NCBI GenBank assembly: GCA_022885665.1
Contig: JAGQDJ010000260.1
Coordinates: 310,001-374,000 of the forward strand
Direction: 5' to 3'
From: Triops longicaudatus
Lineage: Eukaryota > Arthropoda > Branchiopoda > Notostraca > Triopsidae
DNA: 64,000 bases
The notes beneath the pieces were generated by a model, which made no database searches, had not been told where the DNA came from, and was given only the letters and a program-made list of their open reading frames with translations. A program made the translations under genes and the position numbers. Shown here one piece after another: positions 53,501 to 64,000 of the stretch (within the stretch, counting starts at the first letter, position 1; each line of letters starts with the position of its first letter).

Positions 53501-56500
53501 CCGAAACTTGGTTCAACTTAAGCTCAGCGTTGGTTAATAATCAATATTGCCCTAATACCTGTCTGGTCTTCCAAGGTCAGTGGTCAAGGTTGTGTGTTTG
53601 CTTTGGGCACGTGTTACCCTTGGTCTTCCGATACAATACTATCGGTTTCCAGTATTTAGATGGAAACCTACTGGGGACAGTACAGTATAGTAGAAGCCTT
53701 TTTGTTCGGTCCCATTGAAACTAACCTATTGCAGACGAACAAGAAGTAGACCAGTTATAAATGAATTAGAAATGACATATCAATACAGATTTTGCGTGTC
53801 TATTACAAAATAGACTTGAATGCACAGTAATTCTCATTAAAAACGACCCAAACAGACTCTATACCTAACGCTACACAAGTTGAGCGAGCGCGTCCCACGC
53901 CAAACTCTTTCGAACGTTTTTCACCCGCAGCCCCAAGCTTATGTCACAGGTGGCGTGTGGTGCTGCAGGTTTGTTTGGGTCGTTTTCATCGAGAAATACT
54001 CTACTGTGATTGTTGTGGAGGTGAATAGTGAGTTACATTTCATTTTTGAGGCTGACAGTTAAATTCTTAAACTTTCTTCTTAGCAGATTTTCTTATATCT
54101 CTAGGCATGAATAACAACTGTTCAGATCTGAGTGATAACGTGGCTATAATTTTAAAAAGTTTTAGGGAAAGTTTTGCTAGAAAGCTTGAATTTCTGGAAG
54201 AATTATGAACAATTAATCAGTCACTTTACCTTAGATGTGTGCGCAATTTCCGTGAGCCATGAACCGTCCCTGTTTCCCTTCATTAAACATAACTTTCCTT
54301 GTAGGTCTCTTTCGCTTTGGAAAGCTGTTGGATGTCATTTTTGCAAATCATTATCCTCCTTTGACTGACTTTGTACTTTTTCTGTCTGTTTTACTCCCTT
54401 GGCTTGGTATTTCCTTTTCGATAGCGACTCGTAATTAACCATGGAATGAGACCTTTAGAGGAGGGAACGAAACAATTACTTGTTCTGGCCCTCAGAATTC
54501 TTTTCTCTTTTATTTCACGCTTTTTATTTTAACCCCAATAGCACGTGCATGAACGCTCGTCTTTCAAAGGGGGGACAAGAACGTTTGCCTAAAAAGTGTT
54601 CTATCGATCCCGAAGTTTTTAATTTACAAGGCTGTTCCCCTTTTTTGTATCCCTTTTACTCGTCTCGTTCTTTTCTCGCCTCGCTACAATTTTGGTTTTT
54701 GGTCTCCAGATGACACGATGACACAGTCGATGTCTGCCGTAACCCCGGGAGGAAGCGTGGGTGGTCGCCGTCGTCGAACCGACATCTTCCCGACGATGCC
54801 TTCCCCGCGAGATGGCTCCTTGCTGGGCTCCACGTCTTCCGCGCGCCACAGTTTAGGCACGCCGCGGACACCAGGTAGGACTGTGTCCTTGTCCCGTTTG
54901 GATCAATTGGCCCAACCTCGGATTGGCCGGCATCAGCCTCCTTTGTCCGCTTTGCATGAGCAACAGGGCCCTGTCCCCAACCCAAGCGCCGCCCACTCGG
55001 GTGTCCAAGCGGCATCTCCGCGGCGTAGCATGTCCCAAAGCATGTCTCATTTGGCCAGCACGGAGAAACGAGTTAAATCGCACGTTTTAGCCTCCCCTTC
55101 CTCGCCCACCTCAGCGGCCCCGTCCTTGTCTGCCACCGTCACCGCCAACAAGAAAACTAACCCACAGAAACAGCGCCCCGATTCACTCTCTCTTGTGGGT
55201 ACCACAGACAAACTGAAACGGGGCGACCGCTCCCGTAGCCTCACCCATTTGGTGACGCGGTCCAGGAAAAACAGCACCGGAACGCCGGTAGACCCACCAG
55301 CCTCCCTTACGTCTTCCATGATCGTCTCGAGCAGTCCTGGGCCCAAGATGACCCGTGCGGAACGCTTGCGTATCCGGGCTCGTGAATTGCGCAAAAGCAA
55401 GCAAACAGATGTCAATGCCAATGGAGCAGGTATATCATGTGCGGACATGAAACATAACGTTCTCGAAAAATTATTACTTTTCAGACATCACGAGACAATT
55501 AATTGACAATTATTATTATTATTTTTTGCGTTTGTTGGGGGGTTTCTTATGGGTTGATTGTGTTTGGGTACACAAAGCATGTTCTCATTGTACAAAATGA
55601 AGAGCGGTGATTCTGCATGTTGCTTCCGATGGCCGTGTCAACGGGAGATGACTAACAGTTTAGCAGATTGAGGGCAAAAAAAGAGTGAACTTACGCGTCG
55701 TTTTTGTATTTCGTTGAAGGCTTCCGTAGCGGGGAAGTTACACCCATGTCACCGACTCGTCCGCTGAGTGCCATGAGCCAGCAAAGCGGCATCAGCACTT
55801 CCTCTAGTGTCCACATCAGATCGAGGACCGCCCCAGCGGTAGGAACCAGAAGGCCGCGCCCTGTCAGCATGGCAGGGACAGGGGTAACGTTGGAGAAGGA
55901 CAAACTTAAGGAGAAGGAGGCCAGAGAGACCAAGGATAACAGAGAAGAAAAACGAGATGAAGAGAAAAAGATTCAAAAGGAAAAAGAAATCCGGCGAGGT
56001 AATGGGATTTTTCGCTGTATGACACATTAATTAGTACCGTTTCTTGTAGTACAATCATTGAGCGCCTCAAGACCCTCGCGAGCTCGCAGTGCTGACGCGG
56101 GTAATAACGTAGCACCTGTCAAGAAAACGGAAAAGCCGGACGAGGTTAAGGACAAGAGCAAGAAAGAAGACAAACCTAAAGTAATAAATACGAATTAAAC
56201 GGAGACACGAACGTGAAGGATGTTGAGCTTTGTTAGCGAGACCTAAGCTTCGGAAGTTCGACCTATCCAGATAAACATTTAAATGGCATTTTAAGCTCAT
56301 TCTTTTGTTAGTTACTATTGTTGAGCAAACGTATAAAACAACAGTGTCTTGAGTACATGGAAAAAAATCTTTTAAGACTTAAGCGTCCACAAAAAGTATG
56401 ACCGGCAATTTCTCTTGGGAGCTATACACACGAGGAAGAAGAATTTTTTAAGTACTTTAAAGACAGCTCTTTCTTTTTTAAAGTTTTACGCACCTTCAGT

Positions 56501-58911
56501 CTGGTAGAGTAACATCTTGCCTTAACGATTATAACGAACAATCGGCCTCAAATCTCGTTGCGTATCAATATCTTACGAGTTCTGTTTGCGAAAGAACTTA
56601 CAGTAGAGTCGAAATTTATTTAGATAATTCATAAAAGGGATTTGTAATTCGTGCAAGACAAGCATTCTAGAACTTTTGGAAAATGAAAATCTACCATTCG
56701 AATTATGCTGAGCGAAATGAAACAACCGGTGTGTTTTTTTATATTTATTTTTACAGGCTGGTTCGAAGTTGGCAAACAAGGATTTGAAAGCCAAAGAAAA
56801 CACGGAGATCAAAGGCAAGCAAGAAATTGTCATTGCACCCATGTTGGACAACAAGGCCTCGGAAGAGACGAGCACCAAGTTGGACGAAGCTATTATCAGC
56901 ATTGAAAAGCAAGCATCGCCTGAGCTTTCTCCTGATAAACTCATTCAAGTCGACCCGCTTTCAAAAGAAGAGCTCGTGGAAACGGGAGAAGAATCCGCCA
57001 TCAAAGTCGAGTCAAATGAAAAGCCGGTGCCAGTTGCTGCGGAGAAAACGAGCGTTTCGGAAACCCCGGCCGAAATTGAAGCTGTCCCAAGTGTTCCTGC
57101 CGCGAGCACGCCGTCAACCGCAAGCCGTTCCAAACCTATTATTACGTCTGAAGAGGAAGCGAAAGCTGCCTTAGCAGAAAAAAGGCGATTGGCTCGTGAG
57201 CAAATGGAACGCGAGGCCGAACTGGAACGTCAACGCAAAGTAAGCATCCATTTTCTGGAAAAACGTATAAAGTTGGCTTTACTGGAACTATTCTATGCCT
57301 TTGCCTCGCAGGAAGCTGAGCGTCTGGCTGAGGAAGAACGTATACGCCGTGAAGAGCTGGAGCAAAAACTGGCCCAAGAAGAGCAGGAACGCTTGCTTGA
57401 AGAAGCGCGGAAGGCGGAGCAAGAACGACTTGAAGCAGCTATTAAGGTACAGAAATTCGTTTGATAGAAATTTGTCAGTGTCAGTAGAACGAATGCAGAG
57501 TAACATATGGAATAACCTAGGAAAACGAACGTCGGGCTGAAGAAGAGAAGAAGCGGAAAGAGGAGGAAGTTCGACTTCGACAAGAAAAGGAAGAAGCGGA
57601 ACGAAAGAGCCGGGAGGAAGCTGAAAAACTACGCAAGGAGACGGAAGAACGGCTGAAAAAAGAAGAAGAAGAACGACAAGAACGACGCAAAAGGGTGGAA
57701 GCTATTATGTCGCGAACTAGAGGAAAAACGGGCAACACACCCAATGCTACGCCCACGAAAGTAAGAGCACTCTTGACAAGACCGAAGTTCCGTCGTAAGC
57801 GTTTCTATTTTGTCTCTTTTTAGGCGACGAATGAATCAGGAAACAAGTCAGAAGATGCACCGTCCTCGGAAGGAGATTCGCTGACAAGTTCTTCTCTCCC
57901 GTCCTCAGTTAACGAAAGCGCACCATCTCAGACAGCTTCGCTATCTGCGGACACCTCGCTGGTAATTATTATTGTAGTTGAGACATTCAAACATTCTTGA
58001 TTAATTATTTTTTGTATTCTTTTAAGACACAGCCAGATTTGTTGGGCGATTTGGTAGGCAAAGTAGATTCCTTGTCATTGCATAGCAATGGCAGCATAAA
58101 TGGCAACCATGAACTAAACGGGTATAACACTGATAAAGACAGGTAGCTTATTACATAAATAGTAGAATTTATTGATTAATATCTTGGCGTCGTAGTGGAT
58201 TGTCTCATGGTTCTTTAAATCTGCTGGATCTGGCCAGTTTGCCCAATCAAGGTCAAACGCCGCTACCAGACCTAGGTTTTTCCCAATCCAATCTCGGGAG
58301 CGGGTACGACGCTTCAGAACAAGTAATAGGATTTGAAGAGTCCCAGCAGAAACTAGGAACGTCCGTTGCAGGTAAAGTACAACTTTCCAGGTTTCCTAGA
58401 CGGATTGTAATCCCGAAGAGCTTTGAAGTTTTTCGTTTTCAAAGAGACAGCGTTCGCATCTGCCATTGAAACTATTTAAGCGAAAGTTTTTTTGTGCTCA
58501 TTTGCTGAATTTGCGCCCTCGTAAATCTGCCTTTCAGGGTTCTATTCGAAATCTGTAGAGAACTAGCCTAAATTTTCTCCATTCCTTAAACTTTTCGTAC
58601 ACTAATTAATTCATAACTTAATTAGTTTGTTAATCAAGCAGTAGTGTTTTGTAACTTTTCAAATATCGTTATCTGTCATACCCTTTACTCCAAAAAGCGT
58701 GTGACAGGCGATAACGCGGTAACTTAAGATTGTTCAGAGTGCATCACTTAAATTATAAATAAAGTGAACAAGATTATTAAATTACTTGCGAGGCAATCAG
58801 CGTGTAAGAGATCAACCTCGGTAAGAGATCGTAAAAGCCGGAGACATCGTGATATTGTTCTTGGACGCGTGATTGACATTTGCATTTTTCTCTTTCCCAG
58901 ATTTGTTGTAG
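44568..58911 (+). CDS. ens: ensconsin / MAP7 family microtubule-associated protein
   Basis: Microtubule-binding coiled-coil protein that recruits kinesin-1. Exons 44568..44613, 51840..51943, 52003..52170, 52292..52422, 52576..52709, 52915..53151, 54710..55429, 55720..55998, 56050..56180, 56757..57239, 57312..57446, 57521..57760, 57824..57961, 58027..58142, 58196..58371, 58901..58911; 1082 residues. The N-terminal basic coiled coil (EEKVRTMRERQAEERQKK, RRKRAEEQRLRDAERR, ERKRILWEVERERRESIL) matches the microtubule-binding EMAP7 region. A Ser/Pro/Arg-rich middle with many SP/RS sites follows. The MAP7 kinesin-binding domain is clear: EEEAKAALAEKRRLAREQ, then AERLAEEERIRREELEQKL and RKRVEAIMSRTR. 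Intron 1 is 7.2 kb with a GC donor (AAG/GCAAGT). The last exon is a tiny one (DLL then stop) after a strong pyrimidine tract; reading through 58371 to a stop at 58469 is an alternative. Alternative promoters are described separately. Confidence 0.86.
44614..49465. other. ensconsin intron 1, first part
   Basis: Long, mixed-composition intron with no coding frame showing family resemblance. It may hold enhancers or further first exons. A short CT-rich tract lies at 47790-47820. The rest of intron 1 (49866-51839) also shows nothing recognisable. Confidence 0.35.
49466..49865 (+). CDS. ens: alternative first exon of ensconsin
   Basis: An ATG-started frame of 133 codons inside intron 1 that ends at a strong donor (CTT-T/GTAAGT) in phase 1, the same phase as the 44613 exon, so it splices in frame to 51840. 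The encoded stretch starts AGFVIGPRAHSFDLRSF, contains TWHLWTVQDVLDDVDQLLLL and a Leu-rich acidic helix, then Ser/Pro-rich sequence. I do not recognise a domain. The matching phase, consensus donor, moderately GC-rich codons and the upstream TTGTTGTGAACG motif support a second promoter. A separate unrelated gene is less likely, as no own stop or other splice partner is visible. Confidence 0.6.
53152..54709. other. ensconsin 1.5-kb intron
   Basis: Intron between two phase-matched exons; no gene, repeat or RNA seen. Confidence 0.35.
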
Positions 58912-61239
58912 TGAGGAAGCTTGTGGAAGCCTGAATGGATTGTATAGCATGTCGAACTCGTGACGCAGCAGACAAGTGTTAAAGCTCCCCTGCTTAGCTC
59001 AACCCCAACAAGTGTCCTGGGTGTTGTTATGGGTGGCGAAAAAAATTTCCATACGACTGTTTTTCTTTCAATTCCAAATCTAACTCACGTATTACTACAA
59101 GATTCTGTTTCAACCATGGGAAAAAAAGAATCAAATTGAAGACCCGTCAACGGGCTTTTAGCGAGCTGAAAATTAAATGTATAGGTAAAACAAATAAGGA
59201 CAGATCTGTGCTTTAGGGTTTCAAGTCTTATAGATTCACAGATTCTTCCCCTTTTGCAAATAAGCGTGTTATGGTGCTTGCCGTTTGTAGTCTTAAAAGC
59301 TCGCCCTTCCGGGAAACAAGTTGTCCTCTTTTTTCCCCACGTATCGACGCAAGGAGCGGCACCAGCCCGAAAAGGAACGAGAACGTGTTGAAAACTACCT
59401 TGCAAAGGTTAGGGAAGGGGATAGGTGATAATTGAGCATTGTCACTGTAATTATAATTGGGTGTGTGTCTATTATGTGATGGTTGCAGGACATTCGTTTT
59501 ATCCTTTATTCTTAAGTGGAAAAAGAGAGACGTTTTGGCTGGCTTTCTTTTAGGTTTGCTGTGGGGTGAAGGAGTTTTTCTGTGGTTTTCTTTTCAAGCT
59601 ATTTCCTGAGAGAGCAACCCCAATGAACGAAAAGAAAAAGCGAAGAGAAATACGGCAGCTTGTGAGTTCTAGGATGGAGATTTATCGCTAACCTGCAGTC
59701 AGCCCCGGCAAATTAATTGGATCTAAATAGCTAACGTGGAATGTTCTGCTAGTTAAGGCTGAAACGTATGACCGCAGACTCACATCCCGAAAAAGAGAAA
59801 AGCAGGCCCCTAAAATGCTTGTTGTGCTAAATCATTTTCTTCCTTTTTTGAGGATTTTACTTGTGAGATTTTTTTTGACACGTTAAACTTTGTCTTAAAT
59901 AATTTGCCCCCCTTCCTCCCCCCTTGTGACCCCGAAGTTGTAAGTGTAGCTCAATGGCTAATTTTCCATATGAGAATGTTAAATTTCAGTCACTCTAATC
60001 CCTTTCCCCATTACACAAGTTGTGAAAAAGACCAGCAAAATTGAAAAGTTACCCCAGATGCTGTGATGGCAAATGAAAAGCTTAGAAGTGTAGGTAAAAA
60101 TATTACATAGTGAAATTGCTGGGAAGCGAGGAAGTTTTAAAGAGAATACATCCGTTAGGCTTTATGTACCTTTTGCACTGACTAATATTTAAAAGAAAAA
60201 AAAAACGATGAGTTAGAACGGGTTTCTTTTATGCATATTATTACAGTAGACTCCGTTCTGTCCGTTACGTGTGGGAATGGACCTACACTGGGTAATTGAA
60301 AAACCTTATAAAATAGTGGATGAACACGCTCATAACGTAAGCTTGTCTCAACTACATTAAATTTTAGATGTATCCGAAGCCGCATCACTACGCGCTTGAT
60401 AGGCTGTTAGGTCATCAAAGAGATTTTAGTCTCAAATCGAAGCTTGAAACGTGTTGAGACTTGAGCTCTAAAGTTCGTGATGAAAGTCTCGCGATTTTAA
60501 ACGTAAATCGTGCTTTCAAAGAGAAATTACTAGATTTGTGGAAAGGAAGCAACAAATCGGCTTACACGAATCAAATTTGAGTAGGCATGTGAATGAAGTC
60601 ATTTATTGATAACTATTCGTCAAATACTCACTATTCTTTGGTAAATCCGGTGTAAGTGAGAAGCTTCATAAAGTCGCAAATGGAGTATGTCAGATGCGCA
60701 GGTTCAGACGATAATAAGCTTATAAGTTTTACATTACCGAAAAAGCGGGAGCTGTGACTGGGATATAGCTGGCGGAAAAATGGGTCAAAGGCAAAACGCG
60801 TTTTTTCAGCCTTAACCAACTTCGTCTTTATTTCTGAATCTTTTCTTTTAAATAATTTTTACATATATTTACAAAAACACGTTACCCGTGGGATGGAGAA
60901 TATATAACATTGCAAAACAATAGACGGAAGGGACTTTTTCTCTTTCTGCAAGAAAAATTTCCTAACTCGATTTTGACGGCTCACTTTTCAATAAATCTCG
61001 TTAAAGATGGCATATTCTCATAATTAAAAAAAAAAGAAATACACATGGCACAGGCATAGTGTCAACATTGAACTCGGACTGCTGGCTAAAGCAGACAAGT
61101 CTTTTTTCATATTTCACTCTCTAATCATTCACTCACATACAAAACCTTCAAAGATGGGCGAGTCTTTTATTATGATAAAAACTTTCTGCGGCGATCCGTT
61201 TTAAAATTCTTCTTTTTCTTGACAACAAAACTGAATGGT
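58912..61239. other. 3' regions of ensconsin and EVA1C
   Basis: About 2.3 kb between convergent genes, AT-rich with poly-A and poly-T tracts. A TTTATT near 61166 (AATAAA on the minus strand) suits the EVA1C end. No gene or repeat recognised. Confidence 0.4.
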
Positions 61240-64000
61240 TTAGCCATAATAGTAGTGGTTGTTACTGCTTCGATTAAGACTCCGAGGATTTGTGTCACTA
61301 TCTTGCCTTCGAATTGTGCCGTTTCGAGTTGTGTATCGCACTGTTTCCAAGCTGGTTGTTACATCAGTGAGCGGGGGGACCATGGTCAGGTCAATATCCG
61401 TGTCGACATCGCTCACGTCGTCGGCGAAAGCCGGTAAAGGGTCTCCCACGTGTAATTTGGCTTCTTGGCGAGCTTTACGACGTTGATACCACAAACGGCC
61501 AATGAGCAGCGACAGGAATACCAGAATTCCCGCTGCGATTGACAAAGTCAAATACAGAATGAATTTCTCCTGGTTGTCTGAAATGGCAATAAGAAACAGA
61601 TTTTTAGTTTCCATGATTTTTTCAGACTTTCTTACACGTTCATTACGCAGTTAAAGTATTTACGTATCGCAGGGTTTGGTTACATGAGATTGGCACTACG
61701 CAACAATCAAAGTATTGTTTAGCTGGAAGGTGAAGGATTTTTGCTGATTATTTTCTCTTTTTCTTTTCTTAAAGTGCACTTCGAAGGACATCATATAAAA
61801 TCATGCGGACTCCGGAGAACAAGTAGGCGAGGTAGATTGTCAGTTATACTTTTAATGAAGGAAAAGGCAGTCATCCATTCGGTTATGAACCCAGTAGCAT
61901 GAGTGCCGTTGGCTTGTTGCTCCTGGACCGAAGGAGTGGAGGCAGGTGAAGCAAAGAGGCGATTCTCATCACGTTCTCCGGTCAGGTCCCCGGATATATC
62001 ACCTTGCATGTCCCGGTCTACTGCGGAGGTCAGCACTGAACGTGTGGGATGAGAAGAAGCTCCCAAGATGCCCGCTTTGTTGCTGGAGGAAGCGCCTGAA
62101 CACATACACGTAGACATGGGTTTAACCTTTCTAATTTCGCTCTTTTTTTTCCCTCTCGCTAGGAGAAAAGAGATTCCTTCGTTTACCCCATGCGAAAACG
62201 GATTATGGGACTAAAAAGTGTATCAACCCGGGCAAGACTATCAGAATGGCAACCAATAAAGGAAGCAAGGCATCTTGGGTGTTCAACTGAAATTCACTGC
62301 GAAATGCTGAAGCGCGTAGAGCGTCCCTTGAATAAGTACGGTGCACAAAACTGCTGCCATTTTCTACGTGCCTCATTCATAGACTAGAACCGGGAATACA
62401 AAGCTGGAAATGCACTTCATGTCTCCATGCACTTGCATAGTTAAGGACTTGGTTGCGTTACCGTGGTTGCAAAACTGTTTTCCTTGACTCATGCCATGCG
62501 TAATGACCAAGCCAGCCAATTTCGCTGTCAGAAGGGGATGCAGGACAGGTTATGAACAGCTCCCATGCTTCCCACATAGGCCCAGATATATGATTGGAAA
62601 TGTAAACTGATGCCCCAACAGACCTGACGAGCTGGAACTCTTTACTTGTGTATGCTCCTTTTAATAACGTGTTTACTAGATAGAATTACCGAGCAGTACT
62701 TCACAGCAGAGCTGTCAGGACTTCGTGGGTTGCAGTCTAACATTTCCTTTATTGTAAAAGCTTTTCGCATCAAATGAAAAGATTTTGAGGGAAGCAGGTG
62801 AACTAGGGCAGCGAAGAGCGTTGAAAAGGAAGAGTGAAAGAATCGAGCCACCGAGGCAAAAATGTTTCTATAGTAAAGGACTTACCCTGTGTGTACTCCT
62901 TGTCTTTTTTCACTTCAGCGTTCTTGGTAGCTGAAATTTTGTAGCCCATACGAGTCACTAAATCGTCATTAGGGGATGACGGAGCTCCGATGGGGTAAGG
63001 CGAAGCTGAAGGATTCCAAGAATCGGAAGGACCAGCAGGCAGATCATCATTTTCGAAAGAAGATTCTTCGTCTTCGTAATTTTCGGATTCGTCGTCCTCC
63101 AGCGGACCTTGATATTGATCCTTCAGAATTTTCCGCGAAACTAAGAAAAATTGGTACCGTTAGTAACCTAAACGGCTTTCATAACGCAATTTTTATTTCC
63201 CGGCAAAAGTTTCAACAATATGTTGACGATGTTCGCGGGCAGCCACTCATTTTCGTTAGCTAAGAATTGGCTCACAAAGCTTACCACAAGTGTAGACAGC
63301 TCTGAGGTAGAGTTTGGATTGTGGATTACACGGGTTCCCGAAAGTGGATGGCGAAGCAGCTAAAGTGCATCGTCGTTTGCCATGGCAGACTTGCATTACG
63401 GATTCCGTCGCGTAACTCGCTTGGCATGCTGTACGGTGGCAAACATAGCGCAAAGAAAAAGAGTTCAACATTTACTGTTATAGTCCATACATTCCTCTCA
63501 CATAAAAAAGAAACAATTCAACTCTTTTGCGGGACGGATTTGTAATTGGATTCCGAAGCAAGCACCGTCTGTTAAGGGATAATGGTGATTAGGACTTACT
63601 TTCTTCCTCGACTCCAGCGGGCTGTGGACACTGCAAACTGTCATACTTCGTGCGCCCAAAGCTTGCCGAATAGATAGCTACGCGGGCATTCTTTTTGCAT
63701 TTCAGCGTGATCTCATCGTTTTGGCAAATGACCTTGCTTCGGAATTCGCCTTCACGGAAGAAGAAAAAAACAGCGAAAAATACGGAGCAGTAAATAAAAA
63801 AGCGGCCAAGGTTCTCTAAAATGAGGTCTTTTGGTTGTTTTTCTTCCGACTTACTGGGTCGACATTTGTAAGCCACTTCCACAAACTTGGTGTGAGAGGG
63901 GCAAGCGTCCCCTTCGAACTTCAACGTCTGCGTGGAGATCTTACAGAAGCGCTTCTTCTGGCACGCGTCCACCACGGCTTGCAGGAGGTTATACTGACAA
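61240..64000 (-). CDS. EVA1C: EVA-1 homologue C, C-terminal part (5' partial)
   Basis: Single-pass membrane protein with SUEL (galactose-type) lectin domains; C. elegans EVA-1 is a co-receptor for SLT-1/Slit in axon guidance. Exons (complement): 61240..61577, 61850..62095, 62886..63140, 63285..63428, 63600..63749, 63855..64000; the 5' part runs beyond the window. Seen in order: end of the first lectin domain (ACQKKRFCKISTQTLKFEGDACPS..KFVEVAYKC), the second lectin domain (VICQNDEITLKC, IYSASFGRT, CHGKRRCTLAAS, FGNPCNPQSKLYLRAVYTC), a long acidic stalk (EDDESENYEDEE), the ITEWMTAFSFIKNNQEKF juxtamembrane block, one membrane helix (FILYLTLSIAAGILVFLSLL) and a cytoplasmic tail ending HYYYG. Introns 1-phase throughout, typical of extracellular domain shuffling. 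Identification rests on the SUEL pair plus the EVA1-type membrane region. Confidence 0.85.

Overview
This window is animal nuclear DNA. It holds about fifteen genes, all split by spliceosomal introns except NKAP and one small nested gene. Most introns are only 50-70 nt, with GT..AG ends that keep conserved protein families in frame. Arthropod ancestry is likely but not proven: one trypsin has a TATA box plus a TCAGTT initiator, intergenic DNA holds degenerate CCTAA (TTAGG-type) repeats, and the compact introns suit a pancrustacean such as a cladoceran. Species cannot be fixed from sequence alone. Exon boundaries below were worked out by hand from reading frame, splice consensus and remembered family sequences.

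Layout. 0-3 kb: C-terminal end of SAP130 (+), tail to tail with a VLCAD-type acyl-CoA dehydrogenase (-). 4.1-15.7 kb: PANK4 (+), a pantothenate kinase-like domain fused to a DUF89 metal phosphatase. Two of its introns carry opposite-strand genes: a single-exon secreted repeat protein at 5.2-6.2 kb and a secreted VPS62-like protein at 10.0-12.6 kb. 16.6-17.9 kb: ATP6AP2 (-), head to head with an NCK/Dreadlocks SH3-SH3-SH3-SH2 adaptor (+, 18.6-20.7 kb). 20.7-24.6 kb: gene-poor, with a tRNA-derived SINE-like element and telomere-like repeats. 24.65-26.0 kb: secreted threonine-rich PAN-like protein (+). 27.3-30.2 kb: UTP14 (+). 30.4-33.1 kb: two tandem trypsin-like proteases (+). 33.2-34.3 kb: NKAP (-), divergent from USP16/45 (+, 35.1-38.8 kb). 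38.8-41.9 kb: PIGG (-), whose 3' end interlocks with USP16/45. 42.4-44.4 kb: cytosolic acetoacetyl-CoA thiolase ACAT2 (-), which shares a 189-bp divergent promoter with ensconsin/MAP7 (+, 44.6-58.9 kb). Ensconsin has a 7.2-kb GC-AG first intron and an alternative first exon. 61.2-64.0 kb: C-terminal part of an EVA-1 homologue C (-) with SUEL lectin domains.

The genes do not form one pathway; they are housekeeping and signalling genes side by side. The most unusual points are (i) a PANK4 that keeps both kinase residues lost in the mammalian protein as well as its phosphatase residues, (ii) two antisense genes nested in PANK4 introns, one of a family I do not recognise, and (iii) the dual-promoter, GC-AG first-exon arrangement of ensconsin. 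I found no CRISPR array, viral gene, intact transposase or bacterial-type operon.
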